Shown one piece after another: positions 33,847 to 43,318 of a stretch of 64,000 bases of DNA. Position numbers and translations under genes: made by a program. The DNA is from Halospina sp040196175. Its GTDB lineage: Bacteria > Pseudomonadota > Gammaproteobacteria > Pseudomonadales > Oleiphilaceae. Location of the stretch: contig NZ_JBEFNF010000001.1 of the NCBI RefSeq assembly GCF_040196175.1, positions 124,001 through 188,000 of the forward strand. The letters are read 5' to 3'. How positions within the stretch are numbered: the stretch's first letter is position 1; each line of letters starts with the position of its first letter. The notes under the pieces are model-generated. The model was not told the origin of the DNA, ran no database searches, and was given only the letters and a program-made list of their open reading frames with translations.

Positions 33847-35619
33847 TTACAGGGATTGCCAGAGTGAATCAAAGTCATCGTCGTCACCAGTACCGCGACG
33901 ACGCTCGCCGGTGGGGTTGCGAAAGCGCAGCTCGAATTGGCTGATGCTGCTGGTCGCTGACACCCGGCGGCTGAGCTGGGCAGCCTCCTGCTCGCCGTCA
34001 CGCAGCAACGTTATACGGTGTCCGGTCTGGAAGGGGAGTCGCGGTGTGAGCAGGGTTGCCGGCTGGCCAATGGCACTGATTTCCGGCAGCAGCAGTCCAC
34101 GCAGGAATTCGCTGCCACTGCCGGTCTTGTTGTTCAGGCGCAGAGCGCAGGGCGTTGCGCCAGGGCCCATAAGCTCAATACCCAGCTGGGGGCTGCGTTG
34201 GCCACCCTGGCGTATCCACCGGATGAGCGCCATGCTCCATGGCTGGTCGTTGTTTTCGCGTACGCCTAGAATCTCACCAGTCTGCAGACTGGCTGGCATT
34301 TGCGCGTCCCAATTGATGCAATAGCCACCAGGACTGGTGTTTTCAATGCTGACATCGTAGAGCGGGTAGACAAGCTCATTATCGCCGGCGATATCGCCTC
34401 CGGCTCCGCGGAAGTTGATGGGGGTATCCGGAGAGGTCATGGCTTCGTGATGCCCGGCATCAATCGCATTGGCCCAGGGGTCATTGCGCCGCTGCGCTGC
34501 GCCCAGGAAGACGTTGTCATCCCGGGCGCTGTCCTGGCTGTTCACGAATCGGTTAAAGGTGATCTGGCCGGCACAGAAATAATGAGTCGCAGTCATCCCG
34601 ACTGCCACTTTCAGGTGACCGCAACTGTCGATACGCTTGTAAGCGCGTTTGGTCAGAACACCCAGCGCCCGACCCAGGTGCATGAGAAGTGCTTCGGTGA
34701 TTTTTGTTGGCAGCTCCGGCGCATCGGCTGGAGCGCGCCCATCTACGTTCTCCGCCAGGTTGACCAGTCGTTCCGCCAGCTCAGTGCTGTCAAAGCCCAG
34801 GTGATGACTGGTTAGTGGTGAACGCAGCAGGTTGCGGTAGGTCGGAGGGGCATCCTGATTGAGGTTGACCACGAAAAGCGCCTCAGCCATGCCTCTGTGT
34901 AGGAGTCGCGTATAGCCAGCCCAGCACTCAAACAGCCCATAAACGTCCTGCAGTTCCCTCTGGCGGAGCTGGTTGGGTCGGCAGCAGCCCAGCAGAAGCA
35001 GTCGCTTATAGGCATCCTCAATGGTCGTTTCACTGTAGTACTGGTTGACCGGATCTTCTATGGCGATACCTGTGATCTGCCTTGAAAGGGCCCAGCTGAA
35101 AATCTGGTGGATCTCATACCAGGTGCCGTCCGGGTTGGGCGCGTAGAGCTGGCTCGCTCTGAGCAGAGTGGTTCCGAGGCTGACAATGGCTCTGTGGCAG
35201 GCTCTGGCGTTTGCCATCTTCTGTCTGTCTGGATGCGCCGTGGCTGCCAACTGGCTCACAACGATCTTGTAGCCTGTGGCCAGGTGGCGCTGCAGCGCCT
35301 GGGCAAGGTTGGCCACCTTGCGTTGTTTGGCCGTCAGGGCAATGGAGTGGCCCAGAAAGTGTTGCGAGAGCTGCTCGCAGGTGAGGTTGAGCTGCGGCCG
35401 GAGTAAACCCAGCAGCTTCATGCGCAGTGCAGGCGTGGTATCCAATTGGTTTAGTTCAATAATGGCGTGATAAAGCTGACGTGCGGACTCTCCCACATTC
35501 GCGAGCGGCAGACTTTCCACCCAGTCTTTGAAGGCACGCGGCGATGCCTCACAGAAAGAGAGGCTGCTGAGCTTGCGTTCCGGAAGCGAGAGGTCCGGCC
35601 GTCCTGCTGTGTCCGCCAT
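33847..35619 (-). CDS. PilZ-like C-terminal domain protein beside fimX (unknown)
   Basis: 590 residues, no signal peptide or membrane segment. The N-terminal two thirds are helical and unrecognised. The C-terminal part, about residues 410-580, looks PilZ-like: LYDVSIENTSPGGYCINW fits a D-x-S-x(4-6)-G pattern, and MALIRWIRQGGQRSPQLGIEL resembles the following strand pair; a second beta segment ends near RVSATSSISQFELRF. P. aeruginosa has an uncharacterised gene (PA4958) at the same place between psd and fimX. A c-di-GMP or FimX/type IV pilus link is an inference. The acidic tail is GDDDDFD. Confidence 0.65.
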   Translation of the reverse strand: MADTAGRPDLSLPERKLSSLSFCEASPRAFKDWVESLPLANVGESARQLYHAIIELNQLDTTPALRMKLLGLLRPQLNLTCEQLSQHFLGHSIALTAKQRKVANLAQALQRHLATGYKIVVSQLAATAHPDRQKMANARACHRAIVSLGTTLLRASQLYAPNPDGTWYEIHQIFSWALSRQITGIAIEDPVNQYYSETTIEDAYKRLLLLGCCRPNQLRQRELQDVYGLFECWAGYTRLLHRGMAEALFVVNLNQDAPPTYRNLLRSPLTSHHLGFDSTELAERLVNLAENVDGRAPADAPELPTKITEALLMHLGRALGVLTKRAYKRIDSCGHLKVAVGMTATHYFCAGQITFNRFVNSQDSARDDNVFLGAAQRRNDPWANAIDAGHHEAMTSPDTPINFRGAGGDIAGDNELVYPLYDVSIENTSPGGYCINWDAQMPASLQTGEILGVRENNDQPWSMALIRWIRQGGQRSPQLGIELMGPGATPCALRLNNKTGSGSEFLRGLLLPEISAIGQPATLLTPRLPFQTGHRITLLRDGEQEAAQLSRRVSATSSISQFELRFRNPTGERRRGTGDDDDFDSLWQSL

Positions 35620-35722
35620 AGATTGGTACCGATGGATTTCGCATGCTGCGATTACAATACAAGTTCAGGAGCAGGAGAATAGCAAGCGTACTAGGCCTTT
35701 GGTGTTGATTTTGCAAAGCGTT

Positions 35723-36769
35723 TCAAAGGTTCAGAGGCTGCTTGGCCGGCGCTCCGGGGATTTCCCTCACAAGCCGTGGCACCAGAAAGCCGGGCAGGCG
35801 CTCAATGAGTTGCCTTGCCAGCTCACGGGCCTTTTCGTCACCGGTATCGTAATGAGCTGCACCGGCAATCGGATCAAACGCATGCAGGTAATAAGGTAGC
35901 ACGCCACATTCGAAAAGCCGCTCGCTCAATCGTTCAAGCGTTTCTGCATTATCGTTGATCCGGCGCAGCAGAACAGCCTGATTAAGGAGCGTAGCACCGG
36001 TATCAGCCAGGGCTCGTAGCGCACGACGGACGTCGTCGTCGATTTCCGCTGGGTGATTGATATGCAGAACGAGGACTTTCTGCAACGGGGTTTGTGAGAG
36101 CCATTCCAGCAGGTCGGCATTCACGCGTTGGGGGATGACTACCGGCAGTCGCGTATGAATGCGCAGGCGCTGGACGGTGGGGATGGCCGCCACCGCCGCG
36201 GCGAGCCGGGCCAGCAGGCGGTCCGGGCTGGCCAGGGGGTCGCCGCCACTGAAGATCACCTCGTTGATTGCCGGGTCGGCCTGGATGCGCGCCAGCGCTT
36301 CGTCCCATCCGGAGCCGCCCAGCTGGTGTTCGTCATAGGGAAAATGACGGCGGAAGCAGTAGCGGCAGTTGATGGCACAGGCGCCGGTTACCATGAGAAG
36401 GGCGCGCGAGGCGTATTTATGGACGAGACCTGAGGCGGCACTGGCGTCGTCGCCACTGACCTCTTCAAGCGGGTCACTGACGTAGCCGGTATGATCCTCG
36501 CCTTCCTCAGGGAAGGGAAGAATCTGGCGCAAAAGCGGGTCATCCGGGTTACCGGGCTCAATGCGCTGCAGCCAGGGTTCCGGCGCCCGGATCGGAAACT
36601 GGCGGTGGCCGGCAGCCATCCCTGCAATCATGGATTCCGGCAGAGACAGGCGCTGGCACAGCGCTTCAGGCGTGGTGATGGCGCGCCCCAGCTCCTTCTG
36701 CCATCGAGGGCGGTCGCTGGCGATGGTTGTGGTTTCGACACGGGCGTGACCGGACTGTATCATTGGCAT
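35723..36769 (-). CDS. epmB: EF-P (R)-beta-lysine pathway: lysine 2,3-aminomutase EpmB
   Basis: 348 residues from ATG 36769 (ATG 36763 also possible). The longer frame runs antisense into efp. Radical-SAM CxxxCxxC is present in GACAINCRYCFRRHFPY, and FSGGDPLASPD and VVIPQRVNADL follow the lysine aminomutase pattern. It converts alpha- to (R)-beta-lysine for EF-P modification by EpmA. It is divergent from efp with only 33 nt between starts, so at least one promoter must lie inside the opposite gene. The 103-bp gap 35620-35722 upstream of the PilZ-like gene shows nothing notable. Confidence 0.93.
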   Translation of the reverse strand: MPMIQSGHARVETTTIASDRPRWQKELGRAITTPEALCQRLSLPESMIAGMAAGHRQFPIRAPEPWLQRIEPGNPDDPLLRQILPFPEEGEDHTGYVSDPLEEVSGDDASAASGLVHKYASRALLMVTGACAINCRYCFRRHFPYDEHQLGGSGWDEALARIQADPAINEVIFSGGDPLASPDRLLARLAAAVAAIPTVQRLRIHTRLPVVIPQRVNADLLEWLSQTPLQKVLVLHINHPAEIDDDVRRALRALADTGATLLNQAVLLRRINDNAETLERLSERLFECGVLPYYLHAFDPIAGAAHYDTGDEKARELARQLIERLPGFLVPRLVREIPGAPAKQPLNL

Positions 36770-36802
36770 CCCAAGTTTACTGGCAATTCGAACGAGGCAT
36801 CG

Positions 36803-37375
36803 ATGGCGACCTATTCTACCAACGAATTCCGCGGCGGGCTGAAGGTCATGCTCGACGGCGACCCCTGCGTGATAGTTGAAAATGAGTTCGTCAAACCCGG
36901 GAAAGGGCAGGCATTCAGCCGGGTCAAGCTGCGTAACCTGATGACCAACCGGGTCTGGGAGCGTACCTTCAAGTCCGGTGAAAGCCTGGAGGCGGCTGAC
37001 GTTCTTGAGCTCGACATGGAGTACGTCTACAGCGACGGTGAGTTCTGGCACTTCATGAAAACTGACGGCTCCTACGAGCAGTTCGCCGCGGATGAGCGCG
37101 CCGTGGGCGACGCCGCCAAGTGGCTCAAGGAGCAGGACGTCTACAGCGTGACACTGTACAACGGTTCACCGTTGAACGTCACACCGCCGGCCTTTGTGGA
37201 TCTCGAGGTGGTTGATACGGATCCAGGTGTAAAGGGTGATACCGCTCAGGGCGGCTCCAAGCCCGCCACGCTATCGACCGGTGCGGTGGTGAACGTGCCA
37301 CTGTTCATGGAGATCGGTGAGGTCATCCGGGTGGATACACGAAAGAATGAGTACGTCTCCCGCGTTCGTAAATGA
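36803..37375 (+). CDS. efp: Elongation factor P
   Basis: 190 residues from ATG 36803; the upstream part of the open frame is antisense to epmB and not EF-P. Three beta-barrel domains are expected. Lys34 is in the loop FVKPGKGQAF, the residue beta-lysylated by EpmA. It relieves ribosome stalling at polyproline. The stop overlaps epmA (ATGA), so target and modifying ligase are co-translated. The C-terminus is IRVDTRKNEYVSRVRK. Confidence 0.96.
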   Translation: MATYSTNEFRGGLKVMLDGDPCVIVENEFVKPGKGQAFSRVKLRNLMTNRVWERTFKSGESLEAADVLELDMEYVYSDGEFWHFMKTDGSYEQFAADERAVGDAAKWLKEQDVYSVTLYNGSPLNVTPPAFVDLEVVDTDPGVKGDTAQGGSKPATLSTGAVVNVPLFMEIGEVIRVDTRKNEYVSRVRK

Positions 37376-38319
37376 TGGCCTGGGAGCCGGGTGCCACTCC
37401 GGCAACGCTGCGCGCCCGGGCTGACCTTCTCCGGGCGCTGCGGGCGTTTTTTGATGAGCGTGGTGTGCTCGAAGTCCAGACACCGGTTCTGGGATGCCAT
37501 ACCGTCACTGAACCCGCCATTGAGAGCCTTCCCCTGACCGTGGATAGTCTAGAGGGCTGGCTGCAGACCTCCCCCGAGTATTTCATGAAGCGCTTGTTGG
37601 CCGCTGGATCCGGCTCCATCTACCAGATTGGGCCGGTGTTCCGGGCAGGTGAGCAGGGGCGACGCCACAACCCCGAGTTTACGCTGCTTGAGTGGTATCG
37701 GGTTGGCTTCAGCTTGGAGACACTGGCAGCGGAAGTCGGCGATCTGGTAGAGGAGGTGCTGGCGGGGGGGCGTCCTCAAGTGGCCGAATACCGCGAACTG
37801 ATGCAAGCGCATGCGGGCATCGACCCCTGGACGGACAGTGCTGGCGTGCTGGCGGCACAAGCCTCGAAGCTGTCCGGTATTCCGGAGGAACAGCTGGAGC
37901 GCAGTGAGGCTCTGGATCTGCTGATGAGCGGGTGTGTGGAACCGGCTCTAGCCGGCAAGGGACCCGTTATAGTCCGGCATTATCCCCCGGATCAGTGCGC
38001 ACTCGCCGCGGTTGTCGAGGTTGGTGGGGTTCCGGCAGCCCGTCGCTTCGAGCTCTATCTGGACGGGGTTGAGATTGGCAACGCCTACGAGGAGTTGTTG
38101 GACGCTGCCGAGCAGCGCCAGCGGTTCAACGCGGATGACCAGCGCCGACGCGCTGCCGGGCAGGTCATGCCCGAACCGGACGACCGGCTGCTGGAGGCGC
38201 TGGAAACAGGGTTACCCATGTGCAGTGGCATGGCCATGGGCGTGGATCGGCTGCTCATGCATCAGACCGGGGCGCAATCCCTGGATCAGGTCATGGCTTT
38301 TTCCCGGGAGCGGCTCTGA
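37372..38319 (+). CDS. epmA: EF-P lysine ligase EpmA (PoxA/GenX)
   Basis: 315 residues, LysRS class II-like catalytic core without the anticodon-binding domain. Motif 2 lies in QIGPVFRAGEQGRRHNPEFTLLEWYR, motif 3 in GMAMGVDRLLM. It attaches (R)-beta-lysine to EF-P Lys34. It overlaps the efp stop by 4 nt, and its stop is one nucleotide from that of the convergent psd gene. With epmB the complete modification module lies within 2.6 kb. The hydroxylase EpmC is not in the window. Confidence 0.95.
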   Translation: MMAWEPGATPATLRARADLLRALRAFFDERGVLEVQTPVLGCHTVTEPAIESLPLTVDSLEGWLQTSPEYFMKRLLAAGSGSIYQIGPVFRAGEQGRRHNPEFTLLEWYRVGFSLETLAAEVGDLVEEVLAGGRPQVAEYRELMQAHAGIDPWTDSAGVLAAQASKLSGIPEEQLERSEALDLLMSGCVEPALAGKGPVIVRHYPPDQCALAAVVEVGGVPAARRFELYLDGVEIGNAYEELLDAAEQRQRFNADDQRRRAAGQVMPEPDDRLLEALETGLPMCSGMAMGVDRLLMHQTGAQSLDQVMAFSRERL

Positions 38320-38320
38320 A

Positions 38321-39184
38321 CTATCCGTTTTGGGTGGCGCGCAACAGCGGCTCGCCCATCCGTAGCGCCTGTTCCGGTTGCAGATTCTCCTCTGGCTCAA
38401 AAGCACCCCGGGGCAACATCAGTATAACGGTGCTACCAAGGTAGAAGCGGCCCATTTCTGCGCCGCCCGCAAGGTTAGGGCCATTGTGCATCTCATGCTT
38501 TACTGCCCGGCCTGCAGGAGGTACCCGGCCGCCCCAGGCCGTTTCAATACCCGCGACAATCATGGCGCCTACCATAACCACGGCCATGGGGCCGAACTCT
38601 GTCCGGAACCATGCAACCAGGCGCTCGTTGCGTGCAAACAGTCGTGGCACATTACGGGTGGTTACGGGGTTCACGGAGAACAGCCGCCCTGGAATGGCGG
38701 TGGTCTGCTCAAGAGTGCCGGCCAGCGGCATGTGCACGCGGTGATAGTCTTTCGGGGACAGGTAGATGGTGGCAAATCGCCCCTGCTCAAAGGCGGCCAG
38801 TTCGGACTCGGGCTGTGCCGTCAGTTCAGCCGCCGAAAAGCTCTGCCCCTTGGCCTGGAACAGCCGGCCCCGGTTGATGGTGCCGCTCTGGCTGAGAGTG
38901 CCGTCCGCCGGGCACACCAGTGTCTGGTCATCCCCGCCAATGGGGCGGGCGCCGTCACGCAGGGCGCGTGTAAAGAACGCGTTGAAGCTGGCGTAGGCCT
39001 CTGGATCCGGTTCCGCGGCTTCACTCATGTCCACGCCGTAGCGCCGGATAAAGCCATTGATCAGGCGCCGTTTCAGCGCCGGGCTCCGAGAGTCCGCCAC
39101 CTGTCCCGCCAGGCGTGACAGGCCATGCTGGGGGGTCAGGTGCTGGGCGGTGATGAAGCCGCTGTTGAGCAGGGCGTGAATCAT
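38321..39184 (-). CDS. psd: Phosphatidylserine decarboxylase proenzyme
   Basis: 287 residues from ATG 39184, overlapping the rhdA stop (ATGA). The self-cleavage motif LGST is present in FYLGSTVIL; Ser251 becomes the pyruvoyl group. FATIYLSPKDYHRVHMP holds the catalytic-region histidines. It makes phosphatidylethanolamine in the inner membrane. The psd-rhdA pairing is as in Pseudomonas. Confidence 0.95.
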   Translation of the reverse strand: MIHALLNSGFITAQHLTPQHGLSRLAGQVADSRSPALKRRLINGFIRRYGVDMSEAAEPDPEAYASFNAFFTRALRDGARPIGGDDQTLVCPADGTLSQSGTINRGRLFQAKGQSFSAAELTAQPESELAAFEQGRFATIYLSPKDYHRVHMPLAGTLEQTTAIPGRLFSVNPVTTRNVPRLFARNERLVAWFRTEFGPMAVVMVGAMIVAGIETAWGGRVPPAGRAVKHEMHNGPNLAGGAEMGRFYLGSTVILMLPRGAFEPEENLQPEQALRMGEPLLRATQNG

Positions 39185-39993
39185 TCGACAGGTGTCTCCG
39201 TATGGTTGCCCCATTCCGCCCATGAGCCGGCGTAGGCGCGCACATCGTCAAAGCCGAGCGCGCGCGCCACGACGTAGGTCAGTCCGGAACGGTGATGGCT
39301 CTGGCAATGGGTGATCACCGGCTTTGAAGGCTCAATACCGAGCGACGTCAGGGTTGTCCGGAGCTTATTTTCCGGCAGCAGGCGGTAGTTGCGCTGCGGG
39401 TCCATGAGCTGCGTCCATTCCAGGTTGACGGCGCCGGGGATGTGGCCGGAGCGCGCGGCCGACTGGCGTTCACCACGGTATTCCGACGGGGCTCGGGCGT
39501 CCCAGATGGCGGCGTTACCAGCTTTTACCGCCGCAAGAACTTCACCCAGATCCGCCGTCGTAGTGGGGTCCAGGCTTATGACTGGCTGTGAGGGCTCGGG
39601 TGCGTCCGGAACATTGCTCGTGGTTGGGTAGCTCTCGGCCACCCAGGCGATACGTCCTCCGTTGAGCAGGCTCCAGTTACGGTGTCCTGCGGACTCTAGC
39701 AGCCAGATGAAGCGTCCGGCCCAGCCGCCGCCTTCGTCGTCGTAGGCGACAACGTGGTGGTCCGGCGTCAGACCGAGACGGCCGAGCAGCCGTTCCAGCT
39801 CCGCCTTTTCCGGCAGCAGGCCGGGAACCGGTGATGCGGCGCCACGGGTTTCCGCGGGATGCACATGAACGGCACCCGGTATATGGGCTTCGGCGTAATG
39901 CTCCGGGCCGGAGAGGTCCACGACCAGCAGGTTGCTGTCACTGAGATGCTGTTGCAGGGCATCCGGCTCGAGAATCATGGGCAGGGATGACAT
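39181..39993 (-). CDS. rhdA: Thiosulfate sulfurtransferase RhdA (two-domain rhodanese)
   Basis: 270 residues from ATG 39993 (AGAGG upstream). Two rhodanese domains are present: the N-terminal one lacks a catalytic Cys, the C-terminal one has Cys230 in THCQSHHRSG. That loop is close to the CQTHHR loop of Azotobacter RhdA, where the catalytic residue is also Cys230 as I recall. It transfers sulfane sulfur from thiosulfate or other donors. It lies upstream of psd and after pycB, with a 62-nt gap. Confidence 0.92.
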   Translation of the reverse strand: MSSLPMILEPDALQQHLSDSNLLVVDLSGPEHYAEAHIPGAVHVHPAETRGAASPVPGLLPEKAELERLLGRLGLTPDHHVVAYDDEGGGWAGRFIWLLESAGHRNWSLLNGGRIAWVAESYPTTSNVPDAPEPSQPVISLDPTTTADLGEVLAAVKAGNAAIWDARAPSEYRGERQSAARSGHIPGAVNLEWTQLMDPQRNYRLLPENKLRTTLTSLGIEPSKPVITHCQSHHRSGLTYVVARALGFDDVRAYAGSWAEWGNHTETPVE

Positions 39994-40055
39994 TGGGGCC
40001 TCTGTATTGTCCACCTTTGGCGGCAGCATACCAGAGGCCCTGAGTGCGGACGAGA

Positions 40056-41846
40056 CTATTCGATCTCGATCAGCACCTCACCAGGGGTCACCCGGTCGCC
40101 CTTGCTGATATGCACAGCCGTCACTGAGCCGGCCACCGGCGCTTTGACTTCGGTCTCCATCTTCATAGCCTCGATGATCAGCACCGGGTCGCCGGCAGCG
40201 ACGCTGTCACCCTCACTGACTACGACGTCCACGATGTTGCCCGGCATGCTGGTGGTCACGTGGCCCTCCCTGGTGGCTCGGGCCCTGTGACCACCGCCCG
40301 GGGCGGACTCACCGACGGCTTCCAGTTCGATCTCTTCGGGGACACCATCGACGGTCATGTAAAACCGACGCCGGTCATCGCCACCGGGGCTTACCCCGGT
40401 CACCTGGATGTCGTAGGTCTCGCCATGGACCTGGATGCGGAACTCGGTGGGGACGTGGCCGGAGGCGTTCTCCGAGGGTGCCGGCTCCAGGACTTCCGGC
40501 TGGAGAGTGCCGTCGCGGCGCTGTTCCAGGAAGGTCCGTGCCTGATCCGGGAACATGGCGTAGGTGAGCACGTCCTCCTCGGATTCGGCGATGTCCGCGA
40601 TCTCACTTTTCAGCTTGTGGAACTCGTTGGCCAGCAGGTTGGCCGGGCGTTCCTCGACCGGCTCTTCCTTGCCCACGGCACGCTGCTGCAGATTCTGGTC
40701 CACGTCGCCCGGCGCCTTGCCGTACCAGCCCTGGAGGTACTTTTTCACTTCGTTGGTGATGGTGCCGTAACGGCTGTCCGATAGGACGTTGATCACCGCC
40801 TGGGTCCCCACAATCTGGGAGGTCGGTGTGACCAGCGGCGGATAGCCCAGCTCCTCCCGGACCTTCGGGATCTCGCGGAAGACATCCTGGATGCGGTCCA
40901 GCGCCCCCTGCTCCTTCAGCTGGTTGGCGAGGTTGGACATCATGCCGCCGGGGACCTGGGACATCAGAACGGTGGTGTCCACGTCGTTGTACTCGCTCTC
41001 GAACTGGTGGTATTTCTTGCGGACCTCCCGGAAGTGGCGCGCGATGCTGTCCAGCCTCTCCAGGTCCAGTCCGGTCTCATAGCCGGCATCATGGAGCGCG
41101 GCCACCACAGACTCAGTCGGCGGGTGGCTGGTGCCACCGGCAAAGGAGGAAATGGCCGTGTCCAGGTGGTCCACGCCGGCCTCCACGGCGGCCCACTGGC
41201 ACATGCTGGCCATGCCGGAGGTGTAGTGGGAGTGCAGGAACACCGGCACGTTGAACCGCTGCTTCAGGCCACTGACCAGCTCGGAAGTGGCGGCGGGGGT
41301 GAGCAGTCCGGCCATGTCCTTGATGGCGATGCTGTCGACACCCAGATCGACCATGGTCTGGGCCTGCTCCAGAAACGCCTTGGTGCCATGGACCGGGCTG
41401 ACGGTGTAACAGAGGGTGCCCTGGGCATGCTTGCCGGTCTTTTTCACCGCACGGATGCTGGTCTCCAGGTTGCGCACGTCGTTGAGGGCATCAAAGATAC
41501 GGAAGACGTCGATGCCGTTGTCCGCCGCCTTCTGCACAAAGGCTTCCACCACGTCGTCCGCGTAATGCCGGTAACCCAGCAGGTTCTGCCCGCGCAGCAG
41601 CATCTGCAGCCGGGTATTGGGCAGGGCCTTTTTCAGCTGGCGCAGTCGTTCCCAGGGATCCTCCTTGAGGAAGCGTACGCAGGCGTCAAAAGTGGCGCCG
41701 CCCCAGCATTCCAGGGACCAGTAGCCGGCCTGGTCCAGCCATTCGCAGGCCGGAAGCATGTCCTCGGTCCGCATGCGGGTGGCGATCAGGGATTGGTGGG
41801 CATCGCGCAGGATGACGTCGGTGATGTGGATCTTGCGTTGGCTCAT
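40056..41846 (-). CDS. pycB: Pyruvate carboxylase subunit B / oxaloacetate decarboxylase alpha type
   Basis: 596 residues from ATG 41846 (AGGAGAACC upstream). The carboxyltransferase TIM barrel opens ITDVILRDAHQSLIATRM, with DVFRIFDALNDVRN and IAIKDMAGLLTP. A conserved middle domain follows, and the C-terminal biotin domain has IIEAMKMETEVKAP. Paired with pycA, it forms a two-subunit pyruvate carboxylase as in Pseudomonas (anaplerotic oxaloacetate from pyruvate, ATP and bicarbonate). The absence of oadB/oadG membrane subunits argues against a Na+-pumping decarboxylase. Confidence 0.9.
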   Translation of the reverse strand: MSQRKIHITDVILRDAHQSLIATRMRTEDMLPACEWLDQAGYWSLECWGGATFDACVRFLKEDPWERLRQLKKALPNTRLQMLLRGQNLLGYRHYADDVVEAFVQKAADNGIDVFRIFDALNDVRNLETSIRAVKKTGKHAQGTLCYTVSPVHGTKAFLEQAQTMVDLGVDSIAIKDMAGLLTPAATSELVSGLKQRFNVPVFLHSHYTSGMASMCQWAAVEAGVDHLDTAISSFAGGTSHPPTESVVAALHDAGYETGLDLERLDSIARHFREVRKKYHQFESEYNDVDTTVLMSQVPGGMMSNLANQLKEQGALDRIQDVFREIPKVREELGYPPLVTPTSQIVGTQAVINVLSDSRYGTITNEVKKYLQGWYGKAPGDVDQNLQQRAVGKEEPVEERPANLLANEFHKLKSEIADIAESEEDVLTYAMFPDQARTFLEQRRDGTLQPEVLEPAPSENASGHVPTEFRIQVHGETYDIQVTGVSPGGDDRRRFYMTVDGVPEEIELEAVGESAPGGGHRARATREGHVTTSMPGNIVDVVVSEGDSVAAGDPVLIIEAMKMETEVKAPVAGSVTAVHISKGDRVTPGEVLIEIE

Positions 41847-41868
41847 GATGGTTCTCCTGATTCGGGGC

Positions 41869-43290
41869 TCACAGGCCAGCCTGCGCGGCGATGGCCGCGG
41901 CGATGGCGGTGGCGACGGATTCGGGCCTGGACTTGGTGCTGTACTCAAGCAGTTCCGGGTGGTTCTCGACGAAGCTGGTATTGAAACCGCCGGCCCGGAA
42001 TTCCGGGTTCTGAAGGATCTGCTGGTAGTAGGGGATGGTCGTGGTCACCCCGTAGATGCCCATGTCACTCAGGGCGCGCCGGCTACGTTCCAGCAGTTCC
42101 TCCCAGCTCAGGGCCCAGACAATGAGCTTGGCGCACATAGAGTCGTAATGGGGTGGAATCTCATACCCCGTGTACATGGCCGCGTCCGTGCGCACGCCCG
42201 GGCCGCCGGCCGAGTAATAACGGCTGATGCGTCCGAAGCTCGGCAGGAAGCCGTTCTGCGGGTCCTCGGCGTTGATCCGGAACTGGGCGGCGAAGCCCCG
42301 GTAGCTGATGTCGGACTGGCTGTACGCGAGGGGCTCGCCCGCGGCAATGCGAATCTGCGTCTTGACGATGTCCACGCCGGTGATTTGCTCGGTGATGGTG
42401 TGCTCCACCTGGACCCGGGTGTTCATCTCCATGAAGTAGAACTCACCACTGTCGTCCAGCAGGAATTCCACGGTACCGGCGTTCTCGTAGCCACAGCCCT
42501 TCGCCACCCGTACGGCCAGATCGCCAAGGTACTCGCGCTGCTGCTCGGTCAGCTGTGGCGATGGTGCCAGCTCGATCAGCTTCTGGTTGCGCCGCTGAAC
42601 GGAACAGTCACGTTCGTACAGGTGAATGGCGTTTCCCTGGCGATCAACCAAGACCTGAACCTCGATATGGCGCGGGTTGACAATGCACTTCTCCAGGAAG
42701 ACCTCGGCACTGCCGAAGGCCTTGGTGGCCTCGGAAATGACCCTTTCGTAGTTCTGGCGCATCTCGCTGTCATTGTCACAGCGCCGGATGCCACGACCAC
42801 CCCCGCCGGAGGTGGCCTTGAGCATGACCGGGTAACCGATGCGCCTGGCCTGTGCCACGGCGTCTTCCACCTCCTCCAGGTTGCCCTCGGAGCCCGGTGT
42901 AACCGGAACGCCGGCACGGATGGCGGTGTTCCGGGCCTCGGTCTTGTCGCCCATGGAATGGATGACTTCCGAGGCCGGACCGATGAACTGGATGCCGCGG
43001 TCCCGACAGACGGCGGCGAGCGTTTCGTTCTCCGACAGGAAACCGTAGCCGGGGTGCAGGGCATCGCACCCGGTCTCCACGGCCATGTTCACGACCTGGT
43101 GGGGGTTGAGATACCCCGAGAGGGGGTCCTGGCTGATGCAATGGGCCTCATCGGCCTTTTTGACATGCAGTGAATACCGGTCCGCGTCCGAATAGATGGC
43201 AACAGCCGTGATCCCCAGCTCCTGGCAGGAGCGGGCAATGCGAACGGCTATCTCGCCTCGGTTGGCGATGAGCACCTTTTTGATCATCAT
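41869..43290 (-). CDS. pycA: Pyruvate carboxylase subunit A (biotin carboxylase)
   Basis: 473 residues from ATG 43290 (GGAG upstream). Motifs are LIANRGEIAVRI, KATSGGGGRGIRR, ERDCSVQRRNQKLIE and EMNTRVQVEHTITEQ. It lacks a biotin domain, so it charges the biotin of PycB. It uses bicarbonate and ATP. It is encoded 22 nt before pycB and 28 nt after cysD, in a run that begins with the Dab bicarbonate pump. It could be confused with AccC; the tight pycB pairing decides. Confidence 0.9.
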   Translation of the reverse strand: MMIKKVLIANRGEIAVRIARSCQELGITAVAIYSDADRYSLHVKKADEAHCISQDPLSGYLNPHQVVNMAVETGCDALHPGYGFLSENETLAAVCRDRGIQFIGPASEVIHSMGDKTEARNTAIRAGVPVTPGSEGNLEEVEDAVAQARRIGYPVMLKATSGGGGRGIRRCDNDSEMRQNYERVISEATKAFGSAEVFLEKCIVNPRHIEVQVLVDRQGNAIHLYERDCSVQRRNQKLIELAPSPQLTEQQREYLGDLAVRVAKGCGYENAGTVEFLLDDSGEFYFMEMNTRVQVEHTITEQITGVDIVKTQIRIAAGEPLAYSQSDISYRGFAAQFRINAEDPQNGFLPSFGRISRYYSAGGPGVRTDAAMYTGYEIPPHYDSMCAKLIVWALSWEELLERSRRALSDMGIYGVTTTIPYYQQILQNPEFRAGGFNTSFVENHPELLEYSTKSRPESVATAIAAAIAAQAGL

Positions 43291-43318
43291 GTCATAGTCT
43301 CCATTAGTCGGACTCCGA

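Noticed and set aside
36491..36802. N-terminal extension of EF-P by 104 codons
   Set aside because: It runs antisense through epmB, and EF-P begins at MATYSTNEF with Lys34 at the correct position.
40056..43290. Na+-pumping oxaloacetate decarboxylase
   Set aside because: The membrane subunits OadB and OadG are absent, and a biotin carboxylase subunit is paired with it, so two-subunit pyruvate carboxylase fits better.
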